Source of the DNA: Limisphaerales bacterium
Lineage (GTDB): Bacteria > Verrucomicrobiota > Verrucomicrobiia > Limisphaerales > BOG-1460
Reading direction: 5' to 3'
Length of the DNA stretch: 38,529 bases
NCBI GenBank assembly: GCA_003159675.1
Contig: PLQC01000149.1
Location: forward strand, 1 to 38,529
The notes under the pieces were generated by a model. It had not been told where the DNA came from, did no database searches, and saw nothing but the letters and a program-made list of their open reading frames with translations. Shown here piece after piece: positions 1 through 7,291 of the stretch (position 1 is the stretch's first letter; each line of letters opens with the position of its first letter). The position numbers and the translations under genes were made by a program.

Positions 1-116
1 AACCGAGGTTGGCGTGAAAAAATATGACTGCCAGAACTGCGATCGCTCTTAACCCATCAATTTCGGCGTGATATTTTAAGGAATTGCTCTTCGTTAAATT
101 CATAAATCGGGCAAGA
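1..116. other. Window edge, no gene seen
   Basis: This AT-rich stretch lies downstream of the glycosyltransferase gene, which runs on the minus strand. I see no convincing reading frame, tRNA or terminator hairpin in it. It may belong to the next gene of the polysaccharide cluster, beyond the window edge. Confidence 0.4.
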
Positions 117-1325
117 TCAAGTTGCGCCGTTTTTCAGTTCTGCATTGATGCTTTTGATCAAACTGTCTACGTGTCGCTCGTGACTGTGAATTGCGCGGGC
201 TTTTTCTGCGAAGGCCACCTTGTTTAGTGGCTCGCTCAACATTGCCTTGATGCCCTTGGCAACTTCTGAGGCAGTGTCCTGAACGAATGTAAACCCGGGC
301 TCCGGACGTGCAATTTCACCATAACCTATTCGAGCTTTCTGCGTTCCTGGATCAAGTAAAACAACCGGCAATCCGGAAACCAACGCTTCCATCACCACCA
401 TCGAATAACAGTCATAGTAGGAAAGGTGAACGAATACATCGGCCTGGGCATACAGATCGGGCATGTCCTTCCGACGCTCCAAAACTCTAACTTTTTCTTT
501 AAGCCCACGGTTGGCAACTTCTGTTTTCAACAGCGCGAGCTCAGCTCCGTCGCCCGCAATCCACCATTCAACATTCGGCTCCAGCAGAGGGGCCGCCTCT
601 AAAATTAGCCGCCAGTTCTTAGATCCCACAATTCGAATCGCCGACAGCACCACTCGCCTTGGGTTTTGAATTGATTGATTCCGCGTTCCCACGCCATAAT
701 GGCTGACATCCACACCATTCGGAATAATCTCCAAATGTTTTCGGTGATGATATCCGTATGTTTCACAAATAAGATTCGAGAAGAAATTGGAACTAACGAT
801 AATCTTGCGGGACAAGTTAAGCGCCCACTTCTCAAATTTCAAACTCATCCAACAGTTAAATTGCCTGCTCCACCGCCTGAACAGTCCTGACACGGATGGC
901 CCTGGATCCATCTTGATATCCATTGCCGCCAACGATCCCGGCAAAAAAAACCTCGGACTTTTACAGGTTGCCGCAGCCACTAGAATAGCCATAAAGTGGT
1001 TGGATATTATCACATCCGGCATTAACAGGTTTAACCGTTTCCGTGTGCTTCTGTATAGTTGAATTAGTAGGAAAATAGAGTAGAGGCTCCAGCAACCGCG
1101 TGGCAGCCATACCTCCGGAATTCGATACTTGTGGATTACACAATCTATCCCGTCAAGCGTAGATGTTCCATCTGGAACGAGAACGTGTAACTCCACGTTC
1201 CGCCTTGACAATAATCGTGCCGTATCGATCAGGTATGAGGTGTTGCCGCCGATCACATTAGCATTGCACCCATAGAACAATACGATTCGAAGTTTTCCGC
1301 CAGAAGGCGAGTGAGTATTAGGCAT
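117..1325 (-). CDS. Glycosyltransferase family 4 (GT-B fold), glycan biosynthesis
   Basis: The 402-residue protein should transfer a sugar from a nucleotide-sugar donor to a growing surface glycan in the cytoplasm. The N-terminal Rossmann half has a glycine-rich acceptor-side loop (VIGGNTSYL, about residues 25-33). The C-terminal half carries PNGVDVSHY (about 205), a WIAGDGAEL donor-domain strand and the conserved SMVVMEALVSGLPVV segment, which is the second half of the GT4 E-x7-E signature. The usual first glutamate position reads as part of YYDCYS, so this end of the motif is atypical. Its ATG overlaps the stop of the upstream acyltransferase gene by 8 nt, which implies translational coupling in an operon. 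Base composition is AT-richer than the polysaccharide genes at 12-16 kb. The family is clear; the sugar specificity cannot be read. Confidence 0.9.
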   Translation of the reverse strand: MPNTHSPSGGKLRIVLFYGCNANVIGGNTSYLIDTARLLSRRNVELHVLVPDGTSTLDGIDCVIHKYRIPEVWLPRGCWSLYSIFLLIQLYRSTRKRLNLLMPDVIISNHFMAILVAAATCKSPRFFLPGSLAAMDIKMDPGPSVSGLFRRWSRQFNCWMSLKFEKWALNLSRKIIVSSNFFSNLICETYGYHHRKHLEIIPNGVDVSHYGVGTRNQSIQNPRRVVLSAIRIVGSKNWRLILEAAPLLEPNVEWWIAGDGAELALLKTEVANRGLKEKVRVLERRKDMPDLYAQADVFVHLSYYDCYSMVVMEALVSGLPVVLLDPGTQKARIGYGEIARPEPGFTFVQDTASEVAKGIKAMLSEPLNKVAFAEKARAIHSHERHVDSLIKSINAELKNGAT

Positions 1326-1905
1326 GGTTATCTGGATGTTTTAGTTTTAGACCCGGATACCATTCAGGGTGCCCCTGCATCTGCCGCCTATGTTTTTCAA
1401 TGTAAGCCTCAATAGTGCAAATTACTCTGGCAGGATTGCCAGTCACAACCACACCAGAAGGAACGTCACGAGTGACGACAGATCCCGCTCCAACAATGCT
1501 TCTCGGCCCTACCGTAACACCGCCCATGATTATCGCATTGACGCCAACAAAACAATCATCCTTGATTTCGGTGGTGCGGGAAATCGAGATGCGGTCAAAC
1601 AACCCCTTCCCTTGGAGTTCGCGAATATACAATGCTGGGGAAGCGTCGTGGCCCAAAATAATGCATTTTGTCAAAACACAATTGTTGCCCACAATGATGG
1701 GATCTTTGCCGTCCTGTCCAAATGTTACGTCACTAATATAACAGTTTTCCCCGATCTTCATGCCTCGTCCTCGGTAAAGTTCAATACGTTGCTGCATTAT
1801 GCTGGCGTCGTCTTCTTCAGCAGAAGAGACTAAACGAAGAAAACGTCTCAACACTGCTGACAGCAAAGCTGTTAGCCTTTTACAAATAATATTTAAATAC
1901 TTCAT
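1318..1905 (-). CDS. Hexapeptide-repeat acyltransferase (LbH fold)
   Basis: This 195-residue protein of the left-handed beta-helix acyltransferase family probably O-acetylates (or otherwise acylates) a sugar of the exported glycan. The helix is visible as hexapeptide steps in two blocks, around residues 50-80 (KIGENCYISDVTFG, IIVGNNCVLTKCII) and 115-160 (CFVGVNAIIMGGVTVGP, SIVGAGSVVTRDVP, VVVTGNPARVI). The histidine in ILGHDAS is a candidate catalytic base. The N-terminus (residues 5-25) is hydrophobic and basic and may touch the membrane. It sits between the methyltransferase and the GT4 genes, overlapping the latter by 8 nt, so it is part of the same minus-strand operon. Acetyl-CoA as donor is the family norm, not something shown here. 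Confidence 0.87.
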   Translation of the reverse strand: MKYLNIICKRLTALLSAVLRRFLRLVSSAEEDDASIMQQRIELYRGRGMKIGENCYISDVTFGQDGKDPIIVGNNCVLTKCIILGHDASPALYIRELQGKGLFDRISISRTTEIKDDCFVGVNAIIMGGVTVGPRSIVGAGSVVTRDVPSGVVVTGNPARVICTIEAYIEKHRRQMQGHPEWYPGLKLKHPDNHA

Positions 1906-1969
1906 ATCATAAACCCTGCTGTGAAATGCCCTTGAGTCGCAGGGTTTGGGTTCTCAGTTTTTAACCTCT

Positions 1970-2656
1970 CTACCGCTGGTGTGGTTTTACACTTGTAGTC
2001 AAACGCAACCAAACCCGTGAGAGTCTCCTACAAACCCCGCTAAACTTTCCCTCAACAACCGGTAACATCTCGGGTCTTGCCACCGGGCACCGGGCCGAAA
2101 CTTTGCGGATTATGGCTATCTGCTTTTGGTCGTTGCTGCAAATGAAGAAGTTTGTCGCCCCAGTATGCTTCCACGCTATGAGGTTTATAAAGTTGTTCGC
2201 ACTCAGCGCGCACCGGTGTGTTTCCGCTTCATTGCCTCCCCACGCCCCTTGCGGTTGATTATAAGAAGGTGCTGTTGCGATTAGAACGGAGGATTTTTCC
2301 GAAAACTTGCGGATGAGTTGTTTAGCTTCTTGTTCCTCAAAATGTTCAAGAACATCGTTACACATTATGAGGTCATAGCACTCAAGACAATCGAGTTTTG
2401 TGCGCACATCTCCCATCAACACCTTATTGTAGGCATAATCCCAAACTGGATTGCGATAGCCCTCAAAGACTTCAATGCCATCAATGGTTACCAGCCACGA
2501 CTCCTTACGAATGCGCTCATAATTTATATCAAGGTTCTGTCTAAGCAAGAATCCATAGTTACCCATACCCACCCCAACATCAAGAACCCGCAATGGCTTG
2601 AGAGCAGTGATATAGTGCAGAACTGTTGGAATGTGCCAGTGGTTACTTATCGGCAT
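1970..2656 (-). CDS. Class I SAM-dependent methyltransferase
   Basis: The 228-residue protein has the class I SAM fold: motif I reads [15 protein letters not shown] (about residues 24-38) and the post-I/IV region reads [13 protein letters not shown] (about 95-108). VLEHF is typical of Methyltransf_11/23-type small-molecule methyltransferases. In a glycan export cluster the likely substrate is a sugar or a glycan terminus. In ABC-dependent O-antigen systems a terminal methyl group can serve as the chain-length and export tag read by the Wzt C-terminal domain; that role is inferred here from position only. The gene overlaps the 3' end of the wzt-like gene by 14 nt. The last 50 residues ([14 protein letters not shown] onward) do not match the core fold and look like a basic tail. 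Confidence 0.85.
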   Translation of the reverse strand: MPISNHWHIPTVLHYITALKPLRVLDVGVGMGNYGFLLRQNLDINYERIRKESWLVTIDGIEVFEGYRNPVWDYAYNKVLMGDVRTKLDCLECYDLIMCNDVLEHFEEQEAKQLIRKFSEKSSVLIATAPSYNQPQGAWGGNEAETHRCALSANNFINLIAWKHTGATNFFICSNDQKQIAIIRKVSARCPVARPEMLPVVEGKFSGVCRRLSRVWLRLTTSVKPHQR

Positions 2657-3989
2657 AAAACCTCCATGAATGATTTAGAAACATAATACCTTGATCTGGG
2701 TTTGGGATTACCCCAGAACCATAATAATCACCATCGTGCGAATTAAAAACCAATGCTTCCTCTACCCAGTCCTGAGTTGAATTATTGGTATGTGAAAAAA
2801 TATCTACTCGTATAGTGTGGGATCGAAATGGCCATTTCTCGATACAACAGTCTCCAAACCCAGCCATCGGGAGTCTTTGGCAATTCGCCGTAAACTCCGT
2901 ATGACAATTAGTCCATAAATTGGTCAACTTCTGACCATCGGAATATAACATCACCGAGAGAGATAAAGAGTCTATTGATCGGTCACTCACCCTCCGATAA
3001 TAAACGCGAATAATACAAGATTGACCAGCTTGGATGTTGGTTGACGGAATCCCATCCACGATAAGTTCAATGCGTCCGATTCGGACATCGTCTCCTGTGT
3101 GGCGTCGGCTCAACTGGAATGTAGACCCAGCAGTTGAAACCGCAGCGAGATATTTGTGGACGAGTTCATCAGCACGGCCTCGCGCACAAACCATACCATC
3201 CACCAACCAGATAGCAGAACCACAGAGGCCAGATACTGCCGCCATGTTGTGGCTCACAAAGAGCACCGTGCGTCCTCCATGCGCCACTTCAGACATCTTC
3301 CCCAAACATTTCTTTTGAAACTGCGCATCGCCCACGGCCAGCACTTCGTCCACAATCAGGATTTCAGGTTCCAAATGCGCCGCCACGGCAAAGGCCAGCC
3401 GCACATACATGCCGCTGCTGTAGCGTTTCACCGGGGTGTCCAGAAACTTTTCCACCTCGGCAAACGCCACAATCTCATCAAATTTCTTTTTAATCTCGGC
3501 GCGGTGCATTCCCAGAATCGCGCCGTTTAGGAAAATGTTTTCGCGCCCGGTCAGTTCCGGGTGGAACCCGGTGCCCACTTCCAGCAGGCTCGCCACGCGG
3601 CCTCTAATGCGGATGCGGCCTTCCGTCGGTTCGGTGATGCGGCTCAGGATTTTCAGCAGCGTGCTCTTGCCCGCCCCGTTCCGCCCAATAATCCCCACCA
3701 CCTCGCCCTGTTTGACCTCGAAGGAAACGTTGCGCAAAGCCCAGAAGTCTTCGGAGGACGGAGGTCGGAGGTCAGAGGTCGGATCGGAACCGGTGGTCGG
3801 AGGACGGAGGTCGGAGGTCGGATTCTGACTTCTGACTTCTGACTTCTGACTCCTTCTTAAAAATTTGAATCGAGCAGCAAATTTTTGCGCAATCACATCT
3901 CGCAGCGCCACATACCGCCTGCCTTCGGCCTGATGCTGAATCCGATACTTTTTACCGAGATTTTCGACCGAGATGATGACGTCACTCAT
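2643..3989 (-). CDS. wzt: Polysaccharide ABC transporter ATP-binding protein (Wzt-like) with C-terminal glycan-binding domain
   Basis: This is the ATPase that would power export of a lipid-linked glycan with the Wzm-like permease encoded upstream. The start is placed at the ATG giving [17 protein letters not shown] (448 residues). A longer frame to 4040 adds 17 residues unlike the family. Walker A is GRNGAGKST (residues 102-110), followed by a signature [12 protein letters not shown], Walker [13 protein letters not shown] and the switch histidine in LFVSHN. From about residue 285 a beta-rich domain follows, in the position where Wzt proteins bind their cargo glycan. Between residues 46 and 79 lies a low-complexity insert ([18 protein letters not shown] and similar) made of the same word repeats found in the neighbouring intergenic DNA. 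The 5' two thirds are GC-rich and the 3' third is AT-rich, which hints at domain replacement. Confidence 0.93.
   Translation of the reverse strand: MSDVIISVENLGKKYRIQHQAEGRRYVALRDVIAQKFAARFKFLRRSQKSEVRSQNPTSDLRPPTTGSDPTSDLRPPSSEDFWALRNVSFEVKQGEVVGIIGRNGAGKSTLLKILSRITEPTEGRIRIRGRVASLLEVGTGFHPELTGRENIFLNGAILGMHRAEIKKKFDEIVAFAEVEKFLDTPVKRYSSGMYVRLAFAVAAHLEPEILIVDEVLAVGDAQFQKKCLGKMSEVAHGGRTVLFVSHNMAAVSGLCGSAIWLVDGMVCARGRADELVHKYLAAVSTAGSTFQLSRRHTGDDVRIGRIELIVDGIPSTNIQAGQSCIIRVYYRRVSDRSIDSLSLSVMLYSDGQKLTNLWTNCHTEFTANCQRLPMAGFGDCCIEKWPFRSHTIRVDIFSHTNNSTQDWVEEALVFNSHDGDYYGSGVIPNPDQGIMFLNHSWRFYADK
3750..3855. repeat. Word-type repeat inside the wzt reading frame
   Basis: On the plus strand this reads as repeats of GGAGGTCGGAGGTCAGAGG type followed by three to four copies of TCTGACT. 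On the coding strand it gives SEVRSQ and TSDLRPP-type peptides. Related words (short purine/pyrimidine tracts spelling SEVRSQ or SEERRK-like peptides) are seen in the intergenic DNA of this cluster. It is in frame and sits in a linker ahead of the Walker A domain, so the protein probably tolerates it. Confidence 0.8.
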
Positions 3990-4082
3990 TGGAACAAGAA
4001 GAGCGGAGAGAGCAGAGTGGAGAGCAGGTTCATGCGGCAAGAGAACATTGTGCTTCGTTCTCCGTTCTTCTTTCTTCTCTCT

Positions 4083-4451
4083 TCATGCGGTCGTTGACTT
4101 GCGGGATTCCGTGAAGCGGATGAGACCGCCCACCAGTTGCCCGGTTCCCATCGCGTTTTTACGGAGTTCGACGGCTTCCGCCGCCTGCTTCGGATAGTTG
4201 TCCTCAATCACATAGGTCAAAGAGCGGACTTCGGCGGTTGAAGCGTGGGCCACATTGTAAAACTGTAACCTTTCTTGGACATGGCGACGCTCAAATCCTT
4301 CGGCCAGGTTCGACATCGCCGAAACTCCCGCACGTTGAATCTGGCTGCACAAACCAAAATCTCTTGCGATCACGTCCTCGCGTGTGACCGAATAAATTTG
4401 TCTGGTCAGTTGCCGGGCCTTTTGCCAGCCCTCCAAGTCTTCAAATGTCAT
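4083..4451 (-). CDS. Four-helix-bundle protein (23S rRNA-intervening-sequence protein family)
   Basis: The 122-residue protein belongs to the S23/IVP four-helix-bundle family. It begins MTFEDLEGWQKARQL and carries the conserved family block IQRAGVSAMSNLAEGFER (about residues 38-55), with helical segments before and after. Its molecular function is not established; homologues occur inside 23S rRNA intervening sequences and as free-standing genes. The start is the ATG at 4451. A longer open frame to 4625 runs antisense through the permease tail and the repeat, giving non-family sequence. It lies between wzm and wzt in the same orientation, an unusual place that separates two subunits of one transporter. 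DNA on both sides is word-repeat-like, suggesting that gene and repeats arrived together. Confidence 0.85.
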   Translation of the reverse strand: MTFEDLEGWQKARQLTRQIYSVTREDVIARDFGLCSQIQRAGVSAMSNLAEGFERRHVQERLQFYNVAHASTAEVRSLTYVIEDNYPKQAAEAVELRKNAMGTGQLVGGLIRFTESRKSTTA

Positions 4452-4522
4452 ATGCTTTCTCCTTTCTTCACTTTTTTCTTCGCTCTTCGCTCTTCTTTCT
4501 TTCCTCTTCGCGCCATAGGCGC
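4452..4522. repeat. Purine/pyrimidine word repeat between wzm and the four-helix gene
   Basis: On the minus strand this is a string of GAAGAGC-, GAAAG- and GAAAA-type words, and on the plus strand TTCTTTC and CTCTTCG. It is one of several degenerate short-word tracts that bound the small genes between 4.4 and 11 kb. Confidence 0.7.
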
Positions 4523-5368
4523 TCAGATCACGTCCGCAAACGTCCGTTCCATTTTGCGAAAATACCAGATGCCGCTCGCGCAAAGCGCGACGGTCAAAAC
4601 GATGGACAGTTGAATGCTGGGCCACCAGAAGTCGGTCTGGCCGCGCAGCAGCGCCCAGCGGAAGCCGTCAATGACGCCGACCATCGGGTTGAATGAGTAA
4701 AGCAGCCGCGCCGGGATGTCCAAACCGTGCCACAACCAGATGTCCGGCACGCGGTCACTGGTGTAGCCGACCGGCGATAGAAAGAAACCGAATTGCACGA
4801 TGAAGGGGATGATGTAACGGAAGTCGCGGTATTTCACATTCAACGCGCACAGCCAGAGTCCCGCGCCAAACGCCGCGCCAAAGGCCAGCGCTACGAAGAG
4901 TGGCAGAGCCAGCAGCCGCCAATCCGGCACGAAACGGAACCAGAGCATCATCGCCGCCATCAAACCCGTCGTGATGAGAAAATCCACAAAGCTGGTGATG
5001 ACCGAGCCTGCGGGGATGATTAGGCGCGGAAAGTAAATCTTAGAAATCAGGTTGGCGTTGCCGATGAGGCTGCTGCTGGAGGCGCTCAAGGAAGTGGAAA
5101 AGAACTGCCACGGCAGTTGCGCCGCCATCACCATCAGGAAATAAGGCACGCCAGCCGGGGCCGGCAGTTTGGCGACGCGATTAAAAACAAGGGTGAACGC
5201 CACCGTCGTCAGAAACGGCTGAATCACCGCCCAGGCAACGCCGATGACGGTCTGTTTGTAGCGGACGAGGATGTCGCGCCAAGCGAGGAAATAGAACAGT
5301 TCGCGGTAGCGCCACAGGTCACGCCAGTAATTTTTCTCGGCGCGCCCGGGTTCAATCAAGAGTTCCAT
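4523..5368 (-). CDS. wzm: Polysaccharide ABC transporter permease (Wzm-like, ABC-2 family)
   Basis: This 281-residue integral inner-membrane protein forms the channel of the glycan exporter whose ATPase is the wzt-like gene downstream. The N-terminus has the cytoplasmic interface helix typical of the family (YFLAWRDILVRYKQT, about residues 27-41), followed by VIGVAWAVIQPFLTTVAF and further hydrophobic segments, consistent with six transmembrane helices. The C-terminus reads GIWYFRKMERTFADVI, a standard ending for this family. I chose the ATG at 5368 (MELLIEPGRAEKNYW). An open frame extends 13 codons further but those codons fall in the word-repeat DNA. A four-helix-bundle gene intervenes before wzt. 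A diverged copy of the last 22 or so codons recurs at 6629-6703. Confidence 0.93.
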   Translation of the reverse strand: MELLIEPGRAEKNYWRDLWRYRELFYFLAWRDILVRYKQTVIGVAWAVIQPFLTTVAFTLVFNRVAKLPAPAGVPYFLMVMAAQLPWQFFSTSLSASSSSLIGNANLISKIYFPRLIIPAGSVITSFVDFLITTGLMAAMMLWFRFVPDWRLLALPLFVALAFGAAFGAGLWLCALNVKYRDFRYIIPFIVQFGFFLSPVGYTSDRVPDIWLWHGLDIPARLLYSFNPMVGVIDGFRWALLRGQTDFWWPSIQLSIVLTVALCASGIWYFRKMERTFADVI

Positions 5369-5740
5369 AAAATCAAAAACAGAAATTGGGAAACCAGAAA
5401 TTAACAAATCAAAAGCGAAAATCCTGAAAAACTGAAACGCTGAAAGCGACTACGGACTACGGACATTTTCAAAAGCTGACATGCTGAAATGCCGGATCAC
5501 CGACCACCGACTATGAGACAACAAGACCAAGGGACGACGGACAAATCGAAAGCGCTGAAGTGCTGCCCGGTGAAGTAGTAAAGCAAAGACTTCACGGGCC
5601 AAGGACTTCACGGGTCAGGGAAATCACAAAGTCAAAAGCTGCCAAATCAAAATTAGAAACGAGGAAAGCAGAAAACAGAAATTTATTTCATCTTTCTCTC
5701 CGAGCCAGAGGCTGCTCCGAGCTGGAGGCCGACACCCGAC
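5369..5740. repeat. Word-repeat spacer with a GTGAAGT/ACTTCAC hairpin
   Basis: No gene is seen here. The DNA is built from degenerate words: CTGAAACGCTGAAAG, GACTACGGAC, GCTGACATGCTGAAATG, then AAAGCAGAAAACAGAAA. Positions 5570-5595 can fold as a hairpin (GTGAAGT paired with ACTTCAC), preceded by GCTGCCCG. The same block recurs at 6731-6763. The last 60 nt, next to the toxin remnant, are less repetitive. Confidence 0.75.
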
Positions 5741-6036
5741 TCAATCTTTTTTCAATTGCGTGCGGATCCAGCCGGGATCACGGCGACAATCCAATACACG
5801 CCAAACGATGGCAACATCCGCTTCCATTTTATGGTAGATGGCATAGGAAATCTTTTGGCCAACAATACAAAATAACCAGAAGCCCGGCGATGGATACCAC
5901 CGTAGAGGGCGAGGGAATCAATGTCTGAAAACAGCGAATCACCGAAATAATTCCCCAATCCGGGGTTTTGCTGCTCGTAAAATCTCCAGCCATCGGCGAG
6001 GTCGCTTATGGCCGAAGGGAGGATTTTGATTCTCAT
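5741..6036 (-). pseudogene. ParE/RelE-type toxin, frameshifted
   Basis: The first 60 or so codons (MRIKILPSAISDLADGWRFY through GYFVLLAKRFP) match the ParE/RelE toxin fold, a small ribonuclease- or gyrase-targeting toxin family. The frame that starts at 6036 then continues as an unrelated, proline-rich tail ending at 5752. Moving by one base just after the FP codons, near 5845-5848, restores a canonical ParE ending: YAIYHKMEADVAIVWRVLDC followed by RRDPGWIRTQLKKD and a stop at 5741-5743. A single missing base therefore explains the break. The ATG overlaps the stop of the antitoxin gene by 4 nt (ATGA), the usual order for this toxin-antitoxin type. Whether the lesion is real or a sequencing error cannot be decided from one sequence. 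Confidence 0.8.
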
Positions 6037-6245
6037 GAGAACCGTTCACGCAACTCCTTTTTGGCGGTCTCCCAGTCAATGGCGGTTTCTTTCCCCTCGG
6101 CGACCCGCTGCGCGGTTTCGTGCAGAACATTCGCGTGCCAGGCAGGCAATTCCACCGCTGCTTCGTGCCGGCTCAAATCCGCCCACAGGGCTTCCATTAA
6201 TCGCAACTTTTCCGGGACGGTCATTTTATCGAGTGTGATCTCCAT
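6033..6245 (-). CDS. Antitoxin, addiction-module component family (TIGR02574-like)
   Basis: The 70-residue protein has the compact pattern of the putative addiction-module component family: MTVPEKLRLMEALWADL near the N-terminus (residues 8-24), a central helix (LPAWHANVLHETAQRV) and a C-terminal DWETAKKELRERF. Such proteins bind and neutralise the ParE-like toxin encoded immediately downstream, here with a 4-nt ATGA overlap. The toxin is frameshifted, so this antitoxin may now lack its cognate partner. An upstream paralogue lies only 4 nt away. Confidence 0.85.
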   Translation of the reverse strand: MEITLDKMTVPEKLRLMEALWADLSRHEAAVELPAWHANVLHETAQRVAEGKETAIDWETAKKELRERFS

Positions 6246-6249
6246 AAAG

Positions 6250-6468
6250 TTAAATCAATTGGTATGCGGTAATCCTGCGCTTGGCGGTTTCCCAGTCGGT
6301 AAACCGTGCTTTGCCGTCACGAATCAGCCGCTCGCGTTCATCCAGAAGATCCTTGTGCCACTGGAGCATGGGCAGGCATTCTTCGCGCCGGCATAAATTG
6401 TCCCACAAAGCCTCCATCGCGAGCAGCTTTTCTTCCAACGTCATCTGGTCAATTTGCATCACAGCCAT
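6250..6468 (-). CDS. Second addiction-module antitoxin-like protein without its own toxin
   Basis: This 72-residue paralogue of the next gene shares MTLEEKLLAMEALWDNL and the C-terminal FTDWETAKRRI. The ATG at 6468 (MAVMQIDQMTLEEK) is preferred over the TTG at 6486. An internal ATG at 6459 is also possible and I cannot separate them by ribosome-binding site. It is followed after 4 nt by the second antitoxin and then one toxin. It could be a duplicate, an orphan antitoxin from a module that lost its toxin, or a subunit of a mixed complex. The upstream boundary is repeat DNA. Confidence 0.75.
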   Translation of the reverse strand: MAVMQIDQMTLEEKLLAMEALWDNLCRREECLPMLQWHKDLLDERERLIRDGKARFTDWETAKRRITAYQLI

Positions 6469-6628
6469 GTCACGAATTTGCCTCAAGGAAATGAACTGGC
6501 AAAATTATTTTTATGACAATTTCCCAGCCTTTGCTTTTTGTCACCCGCCCGATTTTCCCGATTTCTGCTTCTTGCTTTCAGCATTTTAATTTCAGCGTTT
6601 CAGCGTTTTAGTGTTTCAGCTTTTGCCT
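6469..6628. repeat. Word-repeat spacer, TTTCAGCATTTT type
   Basis: Plus-strand words are TTTCTGCTTCTTGCTTTCAG, TTTCAGCGTTTCAGCG and TTTTAGTGTTTCAGC. Positions 6601-6630 are repeated exactly (30 nt) at 9482-9511. No gene is seen. Confidence 0.75.
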
Positions 6629-6703
6629 TCAGATGACATCGGCGAAAGTGCGTTCCATTTTGCGGAAATACCAGATGCCGCTGGCGCACAGCGCGATTGA
6701 CAC
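6629..6703 (-). pseudogene. Ghost of a second wzm-like permease 3' end
   Basis: Read on the minus strand this gives SIALCASGIWYFRKMERTF followed by ADVI and a stop at 6629-6631. That is the same peptide as the end of the permease at 4523-5368 (ALCASGIWYFRKMERTFADVI-stop), with several synonymous base differences. Nothing of the permease remains upstream: the sequence passes straight into CTGAAATGCTGAAATTGG words. It is therefore a 75-nt relic of a related but distinct permease gene trapped between repeats, not a recent copy of the neighbour. Confidence 0.85.
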
Positions 6704-6835
6704 AAAAGCTGAAATGCTGAAATTGGAAAAGCTGCCCAGTGAAGTAGCAAATCCAAACTTCACGGGCCGGGGAAATCAACCAAATCAAATGCTGAAATTT
6801 GGAAAACTGAAACACTGAAATCAATCTGCGAGGTT
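6704..6835. repeat. Word-repeat spacer with second copy of the GTGAAGT/ACTTCAC hairpin
   Basis: CTGAAATG, GGAAAAGCTG and GAAAACTGAAACACTGAAA words surround a hairpin at 6739-6763 that is preceded by GCTGCCCA, matching 5563-5595. No gene is seen. Confidence 0.75.
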
Positions 6836-7291
6836 TCAGACAGACAAAATCCGACTGGCATGACCGGATACACGCTCACAAATGGCGTCAAAAACCGGCT
6901 TTTGCTCCCGGCACCAGGCAAAAATCTCCGCCCCCTTCGCCCCAGCATAGTCATGCGCGATCATGTTGCGCACATCCTTCATCTCCCGCAATTCTTCGGA
7001 TCGATTCACGAACCCGCGCTTCTCGGCGCGGTTGACCACGTCCAGCAATGTGCCTTCGGGTTTCAACTCCATCCGATCCAGACTGCGGAGCACCTTGTTG
7101 ACCAGCAAATCCACCGAGCGGGCAAAACGTCCGGTGAATGCCTCGGCGCTTTCCAATTGTTTTTCCGTCGCGCCTTTCAAGGTATCCGGCAATCCGGCAA
7201 CCTGCTGGAAGGAATAGTCCAAGTGCCGCCGGGCGCTGGCCAATTCCGCCAGGCTCTGTTCGAGCAAGCTCCGGGCATGATCCCGTTTCAT
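6836..7291 (-). CDS. hepT: HEPN-domain ribonuclease toxin of a HepT/MntA module
   Basis: The 151-residue all-helical protein carries the HEPN catalytic motif R-x4-H-x-Y as RNMIAHDY (R108, H113, Y115). HEPN toxins of this kind are metal-independent RNases that in characterised HepT/MntA pairs act on RNA, including tRNA. The partner nucleotidyltransferase silences HepT by adding AMP to the motif tyrosine. That tyrosine is present here, so the same control is plausible. Its ATG overlaps the end of the nucleotidyltransferase gene by 4 nt (ATGA), so the two are translationally coupled with the antitoxin first. Both key residues are intact and the length is normal. The gene is flanked on both sides of the pair by word repeats. 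Confidence 0.88.
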   Translation of the reverse strand: MKRDHARSLLEQSLAELASARRHLDYSFQQVAGLPDTLKGATEKQLESAEAFTGRFARSVDLLVNKVLRSLDRMELKPEGTLLDVVNRAEKRGFVNRSEELREMKDVRNMIAHDYAGAKGAEIFAWCREQKPVFDAICERVSGHASRILSV

